64,000 nt of DNA. Origin: Saccharopolyspora_C sp040643635 (GTDB lineage: Bacteria; Actinomycetota; Actinomycetes; Mycobacteriales; Pseudonocardiaceae). Positions 52,595 through 62,035 of this stretch are shown here, piece after piece. Location: assembly GCF_040643635.1 (NCBI RefSeq), contig NZ_JBEYUS010000006.1, positions 1 through 64,000 on the forward strand. The letters are read 5' to 3'. The translations under genes were made by a program, and so were the position numbers. Below the pieces are notes generated by a model that saw only the letters and a program-made list of their open reading frames with translations, ran no database searches and was not told where the DNA came from. Numbering within the stretch: position 1 is the stretch's first letter; every line of letters begins with the position of its first letter.

Positions 52595-53101
52595 GTGACT
52601 CATGAGCGGACACCGTCCCTCCAACCGGCGATGTCGGCGGACGTGCCCGGTCTCCACCGGCTTCGGCGGGAGCTCGAGGACTGGCTCCGGGTGAAGGACG
52701 TCGACCAGTGGAAACCCGGCGAGGTGCGGCCGCACGACATCGCGGCCCAGATCGCGCGACGCGAGTGGTACGTCCTGCGCGACGCCGATCTCGGTCTCGT
52801 CGCGGCCTTGCGGATCCTCCGTTCCGACCCGGCCTCCTGGGGCGACGACCCCACACCGGCCGTCTACGTACACGGCCTCATGGTGAGCCGGCGGAAAGCC
52901 GGGCACGGGCTCGGCTCTTCGTTGCTGCGGTGGGCAGGCGATCGAGGTCGGGCGAGTCGGGCGCGGTTCCTGCGGCTGGACTGCGGCGAATCGAACGAGG
53001 TCCTCCGCGCCTTCTACCGCGACCTCGGTTTCCGCGAGGTCGGACGCCGCGACTTCACCGACGGCCTGTTCAGCGTCACCCTGTTCGAGAAGGTGCTCTG
53101 A
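52595..53101 (+). CDS. GNAT family N-acetyltransferase, start uncertain
   Basis: The 168-aa product has the fold's core: ADVPGLHRLRRELEDWL in the first helix, VYVHGLMVSRRKAGHGLGSSLLRWA for acetyl-CoA, and LDCGESNEVLRAFYRDLGFREVGRRDF near the end. GTG 52595 keeps the first strand, but its ribosome site is poor; GTG 52478 and ATG 52631 are in frame. It follows the other acetyltransferase after 145 bp and is not closely similar to it. Confidence 0.75.
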   Translation: MTHERTPSLQPAMSADVPGLHRLRRELEDWLRVKDVDQWKPGEVRPHDIAAQIARREWYVLRDADLGLVAALRILRSDPASWGDDPTPAVYVHGLMVSRRKAGHGLGSSLLRWAGDRGRASRARFLRLDCGESNEVLRAFYRDLGFREVGRRDFTDGLFSVTLFEKVL

Positions 53102-53434
53102 CCGCGGCGGGCCTCGCCGATGTCGATCTCCACCGCGGGCGCGCACGGCGCCGCAGGGCTGCGTCCGTCGTGGTCCCGACCTCCGCCCGGAGCGGCGCGG
53201 ACGCGGCGGCGAGTTCGGCCGGACGAGCCGAACGCTGTCGGACGCGCACCCGGCGCCGCGCAGGCTCGCGCAGCACGACGACACCGGCGCGCAGGCCGAT
53301 ATCTCCCCCCGCGCGGACCCGCTGAACGCCTACGCGCACGACTGACCTGGAGCGATCGACAGCACGCGCACCTCGGTCGACGTGGCGCTACGCGGGCGAT
53401 CCCGAGCGAGTCGTACCGAGGTCGTACCGGACGA
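53102..53434. other. 333-bp gap between the acetyltransferase and nadD
   Basis: No gene, terminator or repeat is supported. Plus-strand open frames that run on through nadD here come from codon bias of the opposite strand. Confidence 0.45.
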
Positions 53435-54058
53435 TCACGGACCCCACTCCGGGGCCGGTCCGCCCTCGTCCGGGCGGTAGAGGCCGCGCTTGGTGATGTA
53501 CTGGACGATCCCGTCGGGGACGAGGTACCAGACCGGCAGTCCGGCGTGGACGCGTTCGCGGCAGCCCGTGGAGGAGATCGCCATCGCCGGGATCTCCACC
53601 AGCGACACCGATCCCTGCGGCAGGTGCGCGCCGTTGAGCGAGTAGCCGGGGCGCGTCACGCCGATGAAGTGGGCGAGGTCGAACAGCTCCTCCACCCGGT
53701 GCCAGGACAGGATCTGCTCCAGCGCGTCGGCGCCGGTGATGAAGTACAGCTCGGCGTCCGGGTACAGCGCGCGCAGGTCGCTGAGGGTGTCGGCGGTGTA
53801 GGTGGGGCCGCTGCGGTCCACGTCCACCCGGCTGACCAGGAACCGCGGGTTGGAGGCGGTGGCGACCACCGTCATCAGGTAGCGGTCCTCGGCGGGGCTG
53901 ACCGCCTCGTGGCCCTTCTGCCACGGCTGACCGGTCGGCACGAAGATCACTTGTTCGAGGCCGAACTGGGCCTGCACTTCACTGGCCGCTACGAGGTGGC
54001 CGTGGTGGATCGGGTCGAAGGTGCCACCCATGACCCCGATACGGCGCCGACGAGTCAT
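53435..54058 (-). CDS. nadD: Nicotinate-nucleotide adenylyltransferase
   Basis: NadD adenylates nicotinate mononucleotide in NAD synthesis. The 207-aa protein has GVMGGTFDPIHHGHLVAA at the N terminus (the HxGH nucleotidyltransferase site), FVPTGQPWQK and the ISSTGCRERV motif (ISSTxxR) near the end. ATG 54058 is chosen because upstream codons lack similarity. It lies near rsfS and proA as in other actinobacteria. Confidence 0.94.
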   Translation of the reverse strand: MTRRRRIGVMGGTFDPIHHGHLVAASEVQAQFGLEQVIFVPTGQPWQKGHEAVSPAEDRYLMTVVATASNPRFLVSRVDVDRSGPTYTADTLSDLRALYPDAELYFITGADALEQILSWHRVEELFDLAHFIGVTRPGYSLNGAHLPQGSVSLVEIPAMAISSTGCRERVHAGLPVWYLVPDGIVQYITKRGLYRPDEGGPAPEWGP

Positions 54059-54112
54059 GACTGCAGACCCTAAACGAGCGACGCCTCGACCAGCCCCGAT
54101 GAACGTCCTGAC

Positions 54113-54144
54113 GGTGACCGATCCCACCCCGGGGATCGGTCACC
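54113..54144 (-). terminator. Hairpin terminator of proA
   Basis: Perfect 13-bp arms, 54113-54125 and 54132-54144, with a 6-nt loop, lie 8 nt past the proA stop on the minus strand. It separates proA from nadD. Confidence 0.8.
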
Positions 54145-54151
54145 GGCGGTC

Positions 54152-55468
54152 TCAGCTCGCGGGGCGCACGTGCCCGTCGCCGTACACGAGCCACTTGGTG
54201 GAGGTCAGCTCCGGCAGCCCCATCGGGCCGCGCGCGTGCAGCTTCTGGGTGGAGATGCCGATCTCGGCGCCCATGCCGAACTCGGCACCGTCGGTGAACG
54301 CGGTCGAGGCGTTGACCATGACGGCCGCCGAGTCGACGCGGGCGGTGAAGGAGCGGGCGGCCCGCACGTCGTCGGTCACGATCGCCTCGGTGTGCCCGGA
54401 GCCGTGCGCACGGATGTGCTCGGTGGCGACCTGCAGCGAGTCGACGACGGCGGCGGCGATGTCCAGCGAGCCGTACTCGGTGTCCCAGTCGGACTCCTCG
54501 GCGGCGACGACGCCGGAGCCGCCGAGCCGGGCGACCTCCTCGTCGCCGTGCACGGTGACGCCCGCGGCGCGCAGCTCGGCGACGGCGCGGGGCACGAACT
54601 CGGCAGCGATGTCCCGGTGCACCAGCACCGTCTCGGCCGCGTTGCACACGCTGGGGCGGCGGGCCTTGGAGTTCAGCAGGATGCGCAGCGCGGTGTCGAC
54701 GTCGGCGCGGGCGTCGACGTAGACGTGGCAGTTGCCGACGCCGGTCTCGATGGTGGGCACGGTGGACTGCTCGACGACGGTCGAGATCAGTCCGGCGCCG
54801 CCGCGCGGGATCACCACGTCGACCAGCCCGCGCGCGGTGATCAGGTGCCGCACCGAGGCGCGGTCGTGGCTGGGCAGCAGCTGGATCGCGTCCGCGGGCA
54901 GCCCCTGCTCGACGAGGACGTCGCGCAGCACCGCGACCAGCGCGGTGTTCGAGCGCTCGGCGGAGGCGGAACCGCGCAGCAGCACCGCGTTCCCCGACTT
55001 CGCGGTGAGCCCGGCCGCGTCCACGGTCACGTTGGGCCGGCCCTCGTAGACGATGCCGACGACGCCCAGCGGCACCCGCACCTGCTGCAGCTGCAGCCCG
55101 TTGGCGAGCACGTTGCCGCGCACCACCTCACCGGTCGGGTCCGGCAGCCCGGCGACGGTGCGCAGGCCGTCCGCGATGCCCGCGACGCGGTCGGTGGTCA
55201 GCCGCAGCCGGTCGATCAGCCCGGCGGCGGTGCCGTTCTCCTCGGCCCGCGCGACGTCGAGCTCGTTCGCCGCCACGATCTCCGGGGCCCGTTCGACCAG
55301 CGCATCGGCCATGGCGTGCAGCGCGGCGTCCTTGGCGCCGCGCGGCAGCAGGGCCAGTTCCGCCGCGGCGTCGCGGGCGGCGCGGGCCGCCGTGCGCACC
55401 TGCTCGCGGAGCTCGTCGCCGGAGTCCTGCGCGTGCTGGTCGGTGGAGGCATCGATGCTCGTCGTCAC
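54152..55468 (-). CDS. proA: Gamma-glutamyl phosphate reductase
   Basis: ProA reduces gamma-glutamyl phosphate to glutamate semialdehyde for proline synthesis, using NADPH. The 438-aa protein has the catalytic C275 in RRPSVCNAAETVLVH, the VIPRGGAGLI loop near 220 and the C-terminal FGMGAEIGISTQKLHARGPMGLPELTSTKW. GTG 55468 is the start. ProB is encoded 3.6 kb away with a helicase and a transporter inserted between them on the other strand. Confidence 0.95.
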   Translation of the reverse strand: MTTSIDASTDQHAQDSGDELREQVRTAARAARDAAAELALLPRGAKDAALHAMADALVERAPEIVAANELDVARAEENGTAAGLIDRLRLTTDRVAGIADGLRTVAGLPDPTGEVVRGNVLANGLQLQQVRVPLGVVGIVYEGRPNVTVDAAGLTAKSGNAVLLRGSASAERSNTALVAVLRDVLVEQGLPADAIQLLPSHDRASVRHLITARGLVDVVIPRGGAGLISTVVEQSTVPTIETGVGNCHVYVDARADVDTALRILLNSKARRPSVCNAAETVLVHRDIAAEFVPRAVAELRAAGVTVHGDEEVARLGGSGVVAAEESDWDTEYGSLDIAAAVVDSLQVATEHIRAHGSGHTEAIVTDDVRAARSFTARVDSAAVMVNASTAFTDGAEFGMGAEIGISTQKLHARGPMGLPELTSTKWLVYGDGHVRPAS

Positions 55469-55564
55469 GCACCCAGCCTAGTGGGGCGGCGCAACGGAGT
55501 TCCGCTGGTGACGAACCGGCGGGCGGTGCCGGGCGCGTCGGAGCCGTCCGGTAGGAATCGTGGC

Positions 55565-57682
55565 GTGGACGAACAAGCCCTGCGGGAACTCGCCGACGAA
55601 CGGCTCCGCGCGCTGGCCGGTCCGGACGCCGTGCTGCGCGACGACCAGTGGCGCGCCATCGAAGCGCTCGTGCTGCACCGCCGCCGCGCGCTCGTGGTGC
55701 AGCGCACCGGCTGGGGCAAATCGGCGGTGTACTTCCTGGCCACGGCGCTGCTGCGCGAACTCGGCGAAGGTCCGACGGTGATCGTCTCGCCACTGCTGGC
55801 GCTGATGCGCAACCAGGTCGCCGCAGCCGAGGCCGCCGGGGTCCGGGCCGCCAGCATCAACTCGGCGAACCCGCAGGCGTGGCAGGCCATCGAGGAGCAG
55901 ATCGCCGTCGGCGACGTGGACGTGCTGCTGGTGAGCCCCGAACGGCTGAACAATCCGGATTTCCGGGACACCGTGCTGCCGGAGCTCACCCAGAGCGCGG
56001 GCCTGCTGGTGGTCGACGAGGCGCACTGCATCTCCGACTGGGGCCACGACTTCCGCCCGGACTACCGCAGGCTGCGGACGCTGCTGGGCGAGCTCCCCGA
56101 GGGCGTGCCGGTGCTGGCCACGACCGCCACCGCCAACGACCGGGTGGTGCAGGACGTCTCCGAGCAGCTCGGCGTCGGCGGCGAGTTCAGCGATCCGCAG
56201 GAGACGCTGGTGCTGCGCGGCACCCTCGACCGGGAGAGCCTGCGGCTCGGCGTGGTGTCGCTGCCGACCGCGCAGGCCCGGCTGGCGTGGCTGGCCGGCA
56301 ACCTCGGCGGGCTCACCGGTTCCGGGATCATCTACACGCTCACCGTCGCCGCCACCGAGGAGGTCGCCGGTTACCTGCGCGACCAGGGCTTCGAGGTGGC
56401 GTCCTACTCGGGCCGCACCGATCCGGAGGAGCGGCAGCGCGCCGAGGAGGACCTGCTGGCGAACCGGGTGAAGGCGCTGGTCGCCACCTCGGCGCTGGGC
56501 ATGGGCTTCGACAAGCCCGACCTGGGGTTCGTGGTGCACCTGGGGGCGCCGTCCTCGCCGATCGCCTACTACCAGCAGATCGGTCGCGCCGGGCGCGGGG
56601 TGCGGCGGGCGGAGGCGCTGCTGCTGCCCGGCCCGGAGGACCAGGAGATCTGGCGCTACTTCGCGTCGATGGCGTTCCCGCCGGAGCCGACCGTGCGCGC
56701 CATCCTCGACGCGCTCGCCGAAGGGGGCACGCTGTCCACCGCGGCGCTGGAGCCGCGCGTGGACCTGGGCCGGTCCCGGCTGGAGATGGTGCTCAAGGTC
56801 CTCGACGTGGACGGCGCGGTGCGCCGGGTCAAGGGCGGCTGGGAGGCGACCGGCGAGCCGTGGACCTACGAGGCCGAGCGCTACGGGTGGATCGCCGCGG
56901 AACGCGCCGCCGAGCAGCGGGCGATGCTGGACTACCTCGCCACCGCGGACTGCCGGATGGAGTTCCTGCGCCGCCAGCTCGACGACCCGTACGCGGAACC
57001 GTGCGGGCGCTGCGACAACTGCACCGGCGAGCACCACTCCGCCGAGGTCGACGAGCAGGTGGTGCAGCGGGCGAACGAGCGGCTGCGCCGCCCCGGCGTG
57101 GAGCTGGAGCCGCGCAAGCTGTGGCCGACCGGGATGGACGCGCTGGGCGTGCCCGTGTCCGGGCGGTTGCCCGCGGCGGAACGCGCCGAGCAGGGGCGGG
57201 CCGTCGGCAGGCTCACCGACATCGGCTGGGGCAACCGGCTGCGCGACCTGCTGGGCACCGGCGTCCCGGACCAGGAGCTGCCGGAGGACCTGTTCCAGGC
57301 GTGCGTGCAGGTGCTCGCCTCGTGGGAGTGGGAGCAGCGGCCGGTCGGCGTGATCTCCATCGGCTCGAACAGCAGGCCGCTGCTGGTGCGCAGCCTCGCG
57401 CAGCGCATCGCCACCATCGGCAGGCTGCCGCTGCTCGGCGAGGTCGCCACGAATCCGGACGGCACGCCGCGGCGGGGCAACAGCGCGCAGCGCGTCGGCT
57501 CGCTCCGCGGCCAGTTCAAGATCCCCGACGAGCTCGCGGCGCGAGTGGCCGAACTGGACGGCCCGGTGCTGCTGATGGACGACTACGCCGACACCGGCTG
57601 GACCGCGGCGATCGTGGCCCGCACGCTGCGGCTCGCGGGCGCCCCGGCGGTGCTGCCGTTCGCCCTCGCCTCGACCGGCTGA
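55565..57682 (+). CDS. RecQ-type DNA helicase with C-terminal phosphoribosyltransferase-like domain
   Basis: A 705-aa ATP-dependent helicase: Walker A TGWGKS with K52, DEAH box VVDEAHCISDWGHDF near 160, helicase C domain with SALGMGFDKPDLGFVVHLG and the RecQ arginine-finger region YYQQIGRAGRG. A Cys4 zinc site (CRMEFLRRQL then CGRCDNC) follows near 470-490. The last 170 residues end with VLLMDDYADTGWTAAIVARTL, a PRPP-binding loop as in ComF-like phosphoribosyltransferases. This combination replaces the usual HRDC domain. GTG 55565 is the start. Roles in repair or fork restart are inferred from RecQ. Confidence 0.88.
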   Translation: MDEQALRELADERLRALAGPDAVLRDDQWRAIEALVLHRRRALVVQRTGWGKSAVYFLATALLRELGEGPTVIVSPLLALMRNQVAAAEAAGVRAASINSANPQAWQAIEEQIAVGDVDVLLVSPERLNNPDFRDTVLPELTQSAGLLVVDEAHCISDWGHDFRPDYRRLRTLLGELPEGVPVLATTATANDRVVQDVSEQLGVGGEFSDPQETLVLRGTLDRESLRLGVVSLPTAQARLAWLAGNLGGLTGSGIIYTLTVAATEEVAGYLRDQGFEVASYSGRTDPEERQRAEEDLLANRVKALVATSALGMGFDKPDLGFVVHLGAPSSPIAYYQQIGRAGRGVRRAEALLLPGPEDQEIWRYFASMAFPPEPTVRAILDALAEGGTLSTAALEPRVDLGRSRLEMVLKVLDVDGAVRRVKGGWEATGEPWTYEAERYGWIAAERAAEQRAMLDYLATADCRMEFLRRQLDDPYAEPCGRCDNCTGEHHSAEVDEQVVQRANERLRRPGVELEPRKLWPTGMDALGVPVSGRLPAAERAEQGRAVGRLTDIGWGNRLRDLLGTGVPDQELPEDLFQACVQVLASWEWEQRPVGVISIGSNSRPLLVRSLAQRIATIGRLPLLGEVATNPDGTPRRGNSAQRVGSLRGQFKIPDELAARVAELDGPVLLMDDYADTGWTAAIVARTLRLAGAPAVLPFALASTG

Positions 57683-57765
57683 CCGAGGTTCCCGGGGGCT
57701 GGGAAGGGTTCCCAACCGGCGCGGGCCGCCATAGTGTGGCGCGATCTGTGCGGGGGAGGCTGCGG

Positions 57766-59046
57766 ATGGTCACGTCGAGGTCGGAAGTGCCGGAACGGCA
57801 CCGGCTTCCGGTGCGCAAGCTGGTCGCGGCCAGCATCGGCAATGCGATCGAGTGGTACGACTGGACGATCTACAGCGCGTTCAGCGTGTACTTCGCGACC
57901 CGCTTCTTCCCCGGTGAGCTCGCGCTGGTCAACACGCTGGCGACGTTCGCGCTGGCGTTCTTCTTCCGCCCGCTCGGCGGCTGGCTGCTGGGCCGGTTCG
58001 CCGACCTGCGCGGGCGCAAGACCGCGATGCTGCTGACGATCGTGCTGATGGCGGGCGGCTCGCTGCTCATCGGGGTGCTGCCGACCTTCGACCTGATCGG
58101 CTGGGGCGCACCGGCGCTGCTGGTGCTGGCGCGCGTCGGGCAGGGGCTGTCGCTGGGCGGCGAGGTGTCGAACGCCTCCGCCTACCTCGCCGAGATCGCC
58201 CCGGCGAGCAGGCGCGGCCGCTACTCGGCGTTCTTCTACATCTCCACCGGGGCGGCGCTGCTGGTGGCCTCGCTGCTCGGGTACCTGCTGACCTCGGTGC
58301 TGAGCGAGCAGCAGCTGACCGCGTTCGGCTGGCGCATCCCGTTCGTCGTCGGCGGTGTGCTCGGCCTGATCGGGATCTGGCTGCGGCGGTCGCTGGAGGA
58401 GACCGAGCAGTTCGCCGACAACCGGGAGAAGGCGCGAGCGCTGCGCAGTCCACTGTGGACGACGTTGCGGTGGCACCCGAAGGCCGTGGGCATGCTCATC
58501 GGGTTCAGCATGCTCTCCACGCTCTGCTACTACACGTTCTTCAGCGCGCTCACCCCGTTCGCCGTGGACACCCGGCACGCCGACGCCACGGACGTGTTCC
58601 TGGCGCTGTCGGTGGCGACGGTGCTGTTCATCGCGCTGCAGTACCCGATGGGGGCGCTCTCGGACCGGTTCGGCCGCAAGCCGCAGCTGCTCGTGTGGTC
58701 GGCCGCGACGGCGGTGCTGATCGTGCCGCTGTCCGCGCTGGTCGGGCCGGGCCTCGGCGGGCTGCTGGTGGTGTTCTGCGTCGGCGTCGGGCTCTACTCG
58801 GCGATGACCTCGATCGCACCGGCGATCATGTCGGAGCTGTTCCCGACGGAGCTGCGCGGTCTCGGCATCGGCGCCTGGTACAACCTGACCGTCGCGGTGT
58901 TCGGCGGGACGGCGCCGCTGGTGATCCAGGCGTTCGCCGCGTTCGGCGCGGAGGCGCTGTTCTTCTGGTACATCGCGGCCGCGGCCGTCCTCGCGTTCTT
59001 CGTGATCCTCGCGCTGCCGGAGACCAGGGGCAGCGAGCTGCGCTAG
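57766..59046 (+). CDS. MFS transporter, metabolite:H+ symporter (MHS) type
   Basis: A 426-aa protein with 12 predicted helices. The opening ASIGNAIEWYDWTIYS, the loop GRFADLRGRKTAM and ARVGQGLSLGGEVSNASAYLAEIAP are typical of the ProP/KgtP/citrate branch of the major facilitator family, which imports osmolytes, dicarboxylates or aromatic acids with protons. ATG 57766 has GGGGGAGG 6 nt upstream. The stop codon overlaps the stop of the convergent proB. The substrate is unknown, though a place inside the proline genes makes a compatible solute worth testing. Confidence 0.88.
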   Translation: MVTSRSEVPERHRLPVRKLVAASIGNAIEWYDWTIYSAFSVYFATRFFPGELALVNTLATFALAFFFRPLGGWLLGRFADLRGRKTAMLLTIVLMAGGSLLIGVLPTFDLIGWGAPALLVLARVGQGLSLGGEVSNASAYLAEIAPASRRGRYSAFFYISTGAALLVASLLGYLLTSVLSEQQLTAFGWRIPFVVGGVLGLIGIWLRRSLEETEQFADNREKARALRSPLWTTLRWHPKAVGMLIGFSMLSTLCYYTFFSALTPFAVDTRHADATDVFLALSVATVLFIALQYPMGALSDRFGRKPQLLVWSAATAVLIVPLSALVGPGLGGLLVVFCVGVGLYSAMTSIAPAIMSELFPTELRGLGIGAWYNLTVAVFGGTAPLVIQAFAAFGAEALFFWYIAAAAVLAFFVILALPETRGSELR

Positions 59047-60167
59047 CGCAGCGGCACCAGGTCGTCGGCGTGCACCACTTCGCGGCGCTGCTCGGCGGGC
59101 AGTTCGTGGCTGGACCGGCCGATGAGCTCGGGCAGTTCCGCCGCGTCGTAAGCGACGACGCCGCGCGCCACCACGGCCCCGGCCGGGTCGACGAGTTCCA
59201 CCACGTCCCCGCCGTCGAACGCGCCCTCCACCGAGGTGATCCCGGCCGCCAGCAGCGACCGGCGCCGCCGCACCACGGCCGAGACCGCGCCGTCGTCGAG
59301 CCACAACCGGCCGCGCGCCCCCGCCGCGTGCGCCAACCAGAAGCGCCGGGCGGAGAGCCTGCTGCCGGTGGTCGCGAACGCGGTGCCCACGTCGGCGTCG
59401 CCGAGCGCCCGCGCGGCCTGCGCCGCCGAGGTCAGCAGTACCGGGATGCCCGCGGTGCACGCCACCCGCGCCGCCTCCACCTTCGAGGCCATGCCACCGG
59501 TGCCCACCCCGGAACCCGAGGCGCCCGCGTCCACCCCGGCCAGGTCGGCGGCGCTGGTGACCTCGCGGATCGCCGACGCCCCGCCGCCGCGCGGATCACC
59601 GTCGTACAAGGCGTCCACATCGGACAGCAGCAGCAGCGCGTCCGCACCGACCAGGTGCGACACCAACGCGGCCAGCCGGTCGTTGTCGCCGAACCGGATC
59701 TCCGCGGTGGCCACCGTGTCGTTCTCGTTCACCACCGGCACCACGCCGAGGGTGAGCAGCCGGTTCAGCGTGCGCTGCGCGTTGCGGTAGTGCGAACGCC
59801 GCACCACGTCGTCGGCGGTGAGCAGCACCTGCCCCACGGTGCGCCGGTAGCGGGCGAAGGACTCGGCGTAGGCGTGGGCCAGCGCCTGCTGCCCCACGCT
59901 CGCGGCGGCCTGCTTCGTCGCCAGGTCCCGCGGGCGGCGGCGCAGCCCCAGCGGGGCGATCCCGGCGGCGATGGCACCGGAGGACACCACCACGACCTGG
60001 CAGCCGGTGGCGGCCCTCGCCTCCACCGCGTCCACCAGGGACGCGAGCCGCGCCTGGTCCAGCGCTCCCCTGCCGGTGGTCAGCGAGGACGAACCGACCT
60101 TGACGACGATGCGGTGCGCCGCCGCGATCGACTCCCGGGTCCGCGAGGACTGCACCGCGCCGGTCAC
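59043..60167 (-). CDS. proB: Glutamate 5-kinase
   Basis: ProB phosphorylates glutamate in the first, proline-inhibited step of proline synthesis. The 374-aa protein has the amino acid kinase domain (VVKVGSSSLTTGRGALD, VVSSGAIAAG, VVNENDTVATAEIRFGDND) and a C-terminal PUA domain from about 280. GTG 60167 overlaps the obg stop (GTGA), so it is translated with obg. Confidence 0.95.
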   Translation of the reverse strand: MTGAVQSSRTRESIAAAHRIVVKVGSSSLTTGRGALDQARLASLVDAVEARAATGCQVVVVSSGAIAAGIAPLGLRRRPRDLATKQAAASVGQQALAHAYAESFARYRRTVGQVLLTADDVVRRSHYRNAQRTLNRLLTLGVVPVVNENDTVATAEIRFGDNDRLAALVSHLVGADALLLLSDVDALYDGDPRGGGASAIREVTSAADLAGVDAGASGSGVGTGGMASKVEAARVACTAGIPVLLTSAAQAARALGDADVGTAFATTGSRLSARRFWLAHAAGARGRLWLDDGAVSAVVRRRRSLLAAGITSVEGAFDGGDVVELVDPAGAVVARGVVAYDAAELPELIGRSSHELPAEQRREVVHADDLVPLR

Positions 60168-61639
60168 TCGTCCTCCTCGGCTCCCCCGGCGTAGCCGCCT
60201 TCGGCGTCGAGGTTCCCGCGGCGCGCCTTCTTCGCCGCCTTCCGGTCGGACGCGCCGATCCGGTCGGTCGCGTCCAGGCGCGAGTCGGTGCCACGGCCGG
60301 TGAGCACGGCGGCGACCCCGGCCGGGGTGGACGGCTCCCAGTCGAACGTGACGCCGCCGATGGTGACCTGGCTGCCCGGTTCGGCGCCCGCCTTGCCGAG
60401 CGCCTCTTCCACGCCGAGCTTCGCGAGCCGGTCGGCGAGGAAGCCCACCGCCTCGTCGTTGTCGAACGCGGTCTGGCGCACCCAGCGCTCCGGCTTCTCG
60501 CCGCGCACGATGAACGCCTCGTCGTCCTCCGGATCGGTCTCCACCGTGAAGCCGCTGTCGCCGATGGCGTGCGGGCGCACCACGACCCGCGCCGGTTCCG
60601 GCTCGGGCAGCGACGCCCGGTAGCGCTCGACCTCTTCGCCCAGCGCGAACGAGAGCTCGCGGAGGCCTTCGTGGCTGGCCGTGGACACCTCGAACACGCG
60701 CAGGCCGCGGGCCTCCAGGTCGGGGCGGATCAGGTCGGCGAGCTCCCGCGCCTCCGGCACGTCCACCTTGTTCAGCACCACCAGCCGCGGCCGGTCGCCG
60801 AGGTCGCCGTGCTCGCCCTCCAGCGCCGGCGTGTACCGGGCCAGCTCCTCCTCCAGCGCATCCACGTCGGATAGCGGGTCGCGGCCCGGTTCCAGCGTGG
60901 CGCAGTCCACCACGTGCACCAGCACCGCGCACCGCTCGATGTGCCGCAGGAAGTCCAGGCCCAGCCCGCGGCCCTCGCTGGCGCCGGGGATGAGGCCGGG
61001 CACGTCGGCGACGGTGAACACCGTCTCGCCCGCGGTGACCACGCCGAGGTTCGGCACCAGCGTGGTGAACGGGTAGTCCGCGATCTTCGGCTTGGCCGCG
61101 GAGACCACCGAGATCAGCGAGGACTTGCCCGCCGACGGGAAGCCGAGCAGGCCCACGTCGGCGACGGACTTCAGCTCCAGCACCAGTTCGTGCTCGCCGC
61201 CCGGCTCGCCGAGCAGCGCGAAACCGGGCGCCTTGCGGGCCTTCGAGGCCAGCGCCGCGTTGCCCAGCCCACCGCGGCCGCCTTCGGCCGCGACGAACGT
61301 GGTGCCCGGCCCGACCAGGTCGGCCAGCACCTCGCCGTCCGCGGTGAGCACCACCGTGCCGTCCGGCACCGGCAGCACCAGGTCGTCGCCGATCGCGCCG
61401 TTGCGCAGGCTCCCGCGGCCCTGCTTGCCGTTGGCCGCGGTCGCGTGCGGGCGGTGGTGGAAGTCCAGGAGCGTGTGCACGCCCGGGTCGACGACGAGCC
61501 GCACGTCACCGCCGCGACCGCCGTTGCCACCGTCCGGGCCGCCGAGCGGCTTGAACTTCTCCCGGTGGACCGAGGCGCAGCCATTGCCCCCATCGCCTGC
61601 GGCGATGTGGATGGTCACGCGGTCAACGAACCGCGACAC
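60164..61639 (-). CDS. obg: GTPase Obg
   Basis: Obg is an essential ribosome-associated GTPase linked to growth control and, in streptomycetes, to sporulation. The 491-aa protein has the glycine-rich Obg fold (1-160; GGDGGNGCASVHREKFKPLGGPDGGNGG region), the G domain with GFPSAGKSSL near 170 and NKVD near 290, and the C-terminal OCT domain. An extra charged tail (about 460-491) follows OCT. GTG 61639 has GGAGGG 4-5 nt upstream. Confidence 0.95.
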   Translation of the reverse strand: MSRFVDRVTIHIAAGDGGNGCASVHREKFKPLGGPDGGNGGRGGDVRLVVDPGVHTLLDFHHRPHATAANGKQGRGSLRNGAIGDDLVLPVPDGTVVLTADGEVLADLVGPGTTFVAAEGGRGGLGNAALASKARKAPGFALLGEPGGEHELVLELKSVADVGLLGFPSAGKSSLISVVSAAKPKIADYPFTTLVPNLGVVTAGETVFTVADVPGLIPGASEGRGLGLDFLRHIERCAVLVHVVDCATLEPGRDPLSDVDALEEELARYTPALEGEHGDLGDRPRLVVLNKVDVPEARELADLIRPDLEARGLRVFEVSTASHEGLRELSFALGEEVERYRASLPEPEPARVVVRPHAIGDSGFTVETDPEDDEAFIVRGEKPERWVRQTAFDNDEAVGFLADRLAKLGVEEALGKAGAEPGSQVTIGGVTFDWEPSTPAGVAAVLTGRGTDSRLDATDRIGASDRKAAKKARRGNLDAEGGYAGGAEEDE

Positions 61640-61692
61640 GAGTCCCTCCAGGTGCGGGAAGTGCTGACATTCGATGCGTTCCGCGAACGCGA

Positions 61693-61733
61693 ACGAGGGG
61701 CGGGCCGGTGCAGAGACCGGACCCGCCCCTCGT
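61693..61733 (-). terminator. Hairpin between rpmA and obg
   Basis: Arms 61693-61709 and 61716-61733 form a 17-bp stem with one bulge and a 6-nt loop, 28 nt after the rpmA stop on the minus strand. It probably limits read-through from the ribosomal protein genes into obg-proB. Confidence 0.7.
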
Positions 61734-61760
61734 CGGGAACTGCTAGTGCCGAGAGCCGGG

Positions 61761-62021
61761 TCAGACGACCTCGGCCGGCACGATGTTGACGGTCTTGCGA
61801 CCGCGCTTGCTGCCGAACTCGACCTCACCGGCCGACAGCGCGAACAGCGTGTCGTCCTTGCCGCGGCCGACGTTCAGGCCGGGGTGGAACTTGGTGCCGC
61901 GCTGCCGGAGCAGGATCTCACCGGCCTTGACGACCTGGCCGCCGTAGCGCTTGACCCCGAGGTACTGGGGGTTCGAGTCGCGGCCGTTGCGAGAGCTGGA
62001 AGCGCCCTTCTTGTGTGCCAT
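61761..62021 (-). CDS. rpmA: 50S ribosomal protein L27
   Basis: L27 reaches into the peptidyl transferase centre. The 86-aa protein starts directly with AHKKGASSSRNGRDS, so it has no cleaved N-terminal extension of the staphylococcal kind. It lies 14 nt after rplU. Confidence 0.97.
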   Translation of the reverse strand: MAHKKGASSSRNGRDSNPQYLGVKRYGGQVVKAGEILLRQRGTKFHPGLNVGRGKDDTLFALSAGEVEFGSKRGRKTVNIVPAEVV

Positions 62022-62035
62022 GACTACTCAGGTCC

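Noticed and set aside
53120..54073. Plus-strand frame opposite nadD
   Set aside because: Arg/Ala/Pro-rich shadow of nadD, which has the full nucleotidyltransferase motifs on the other strand.
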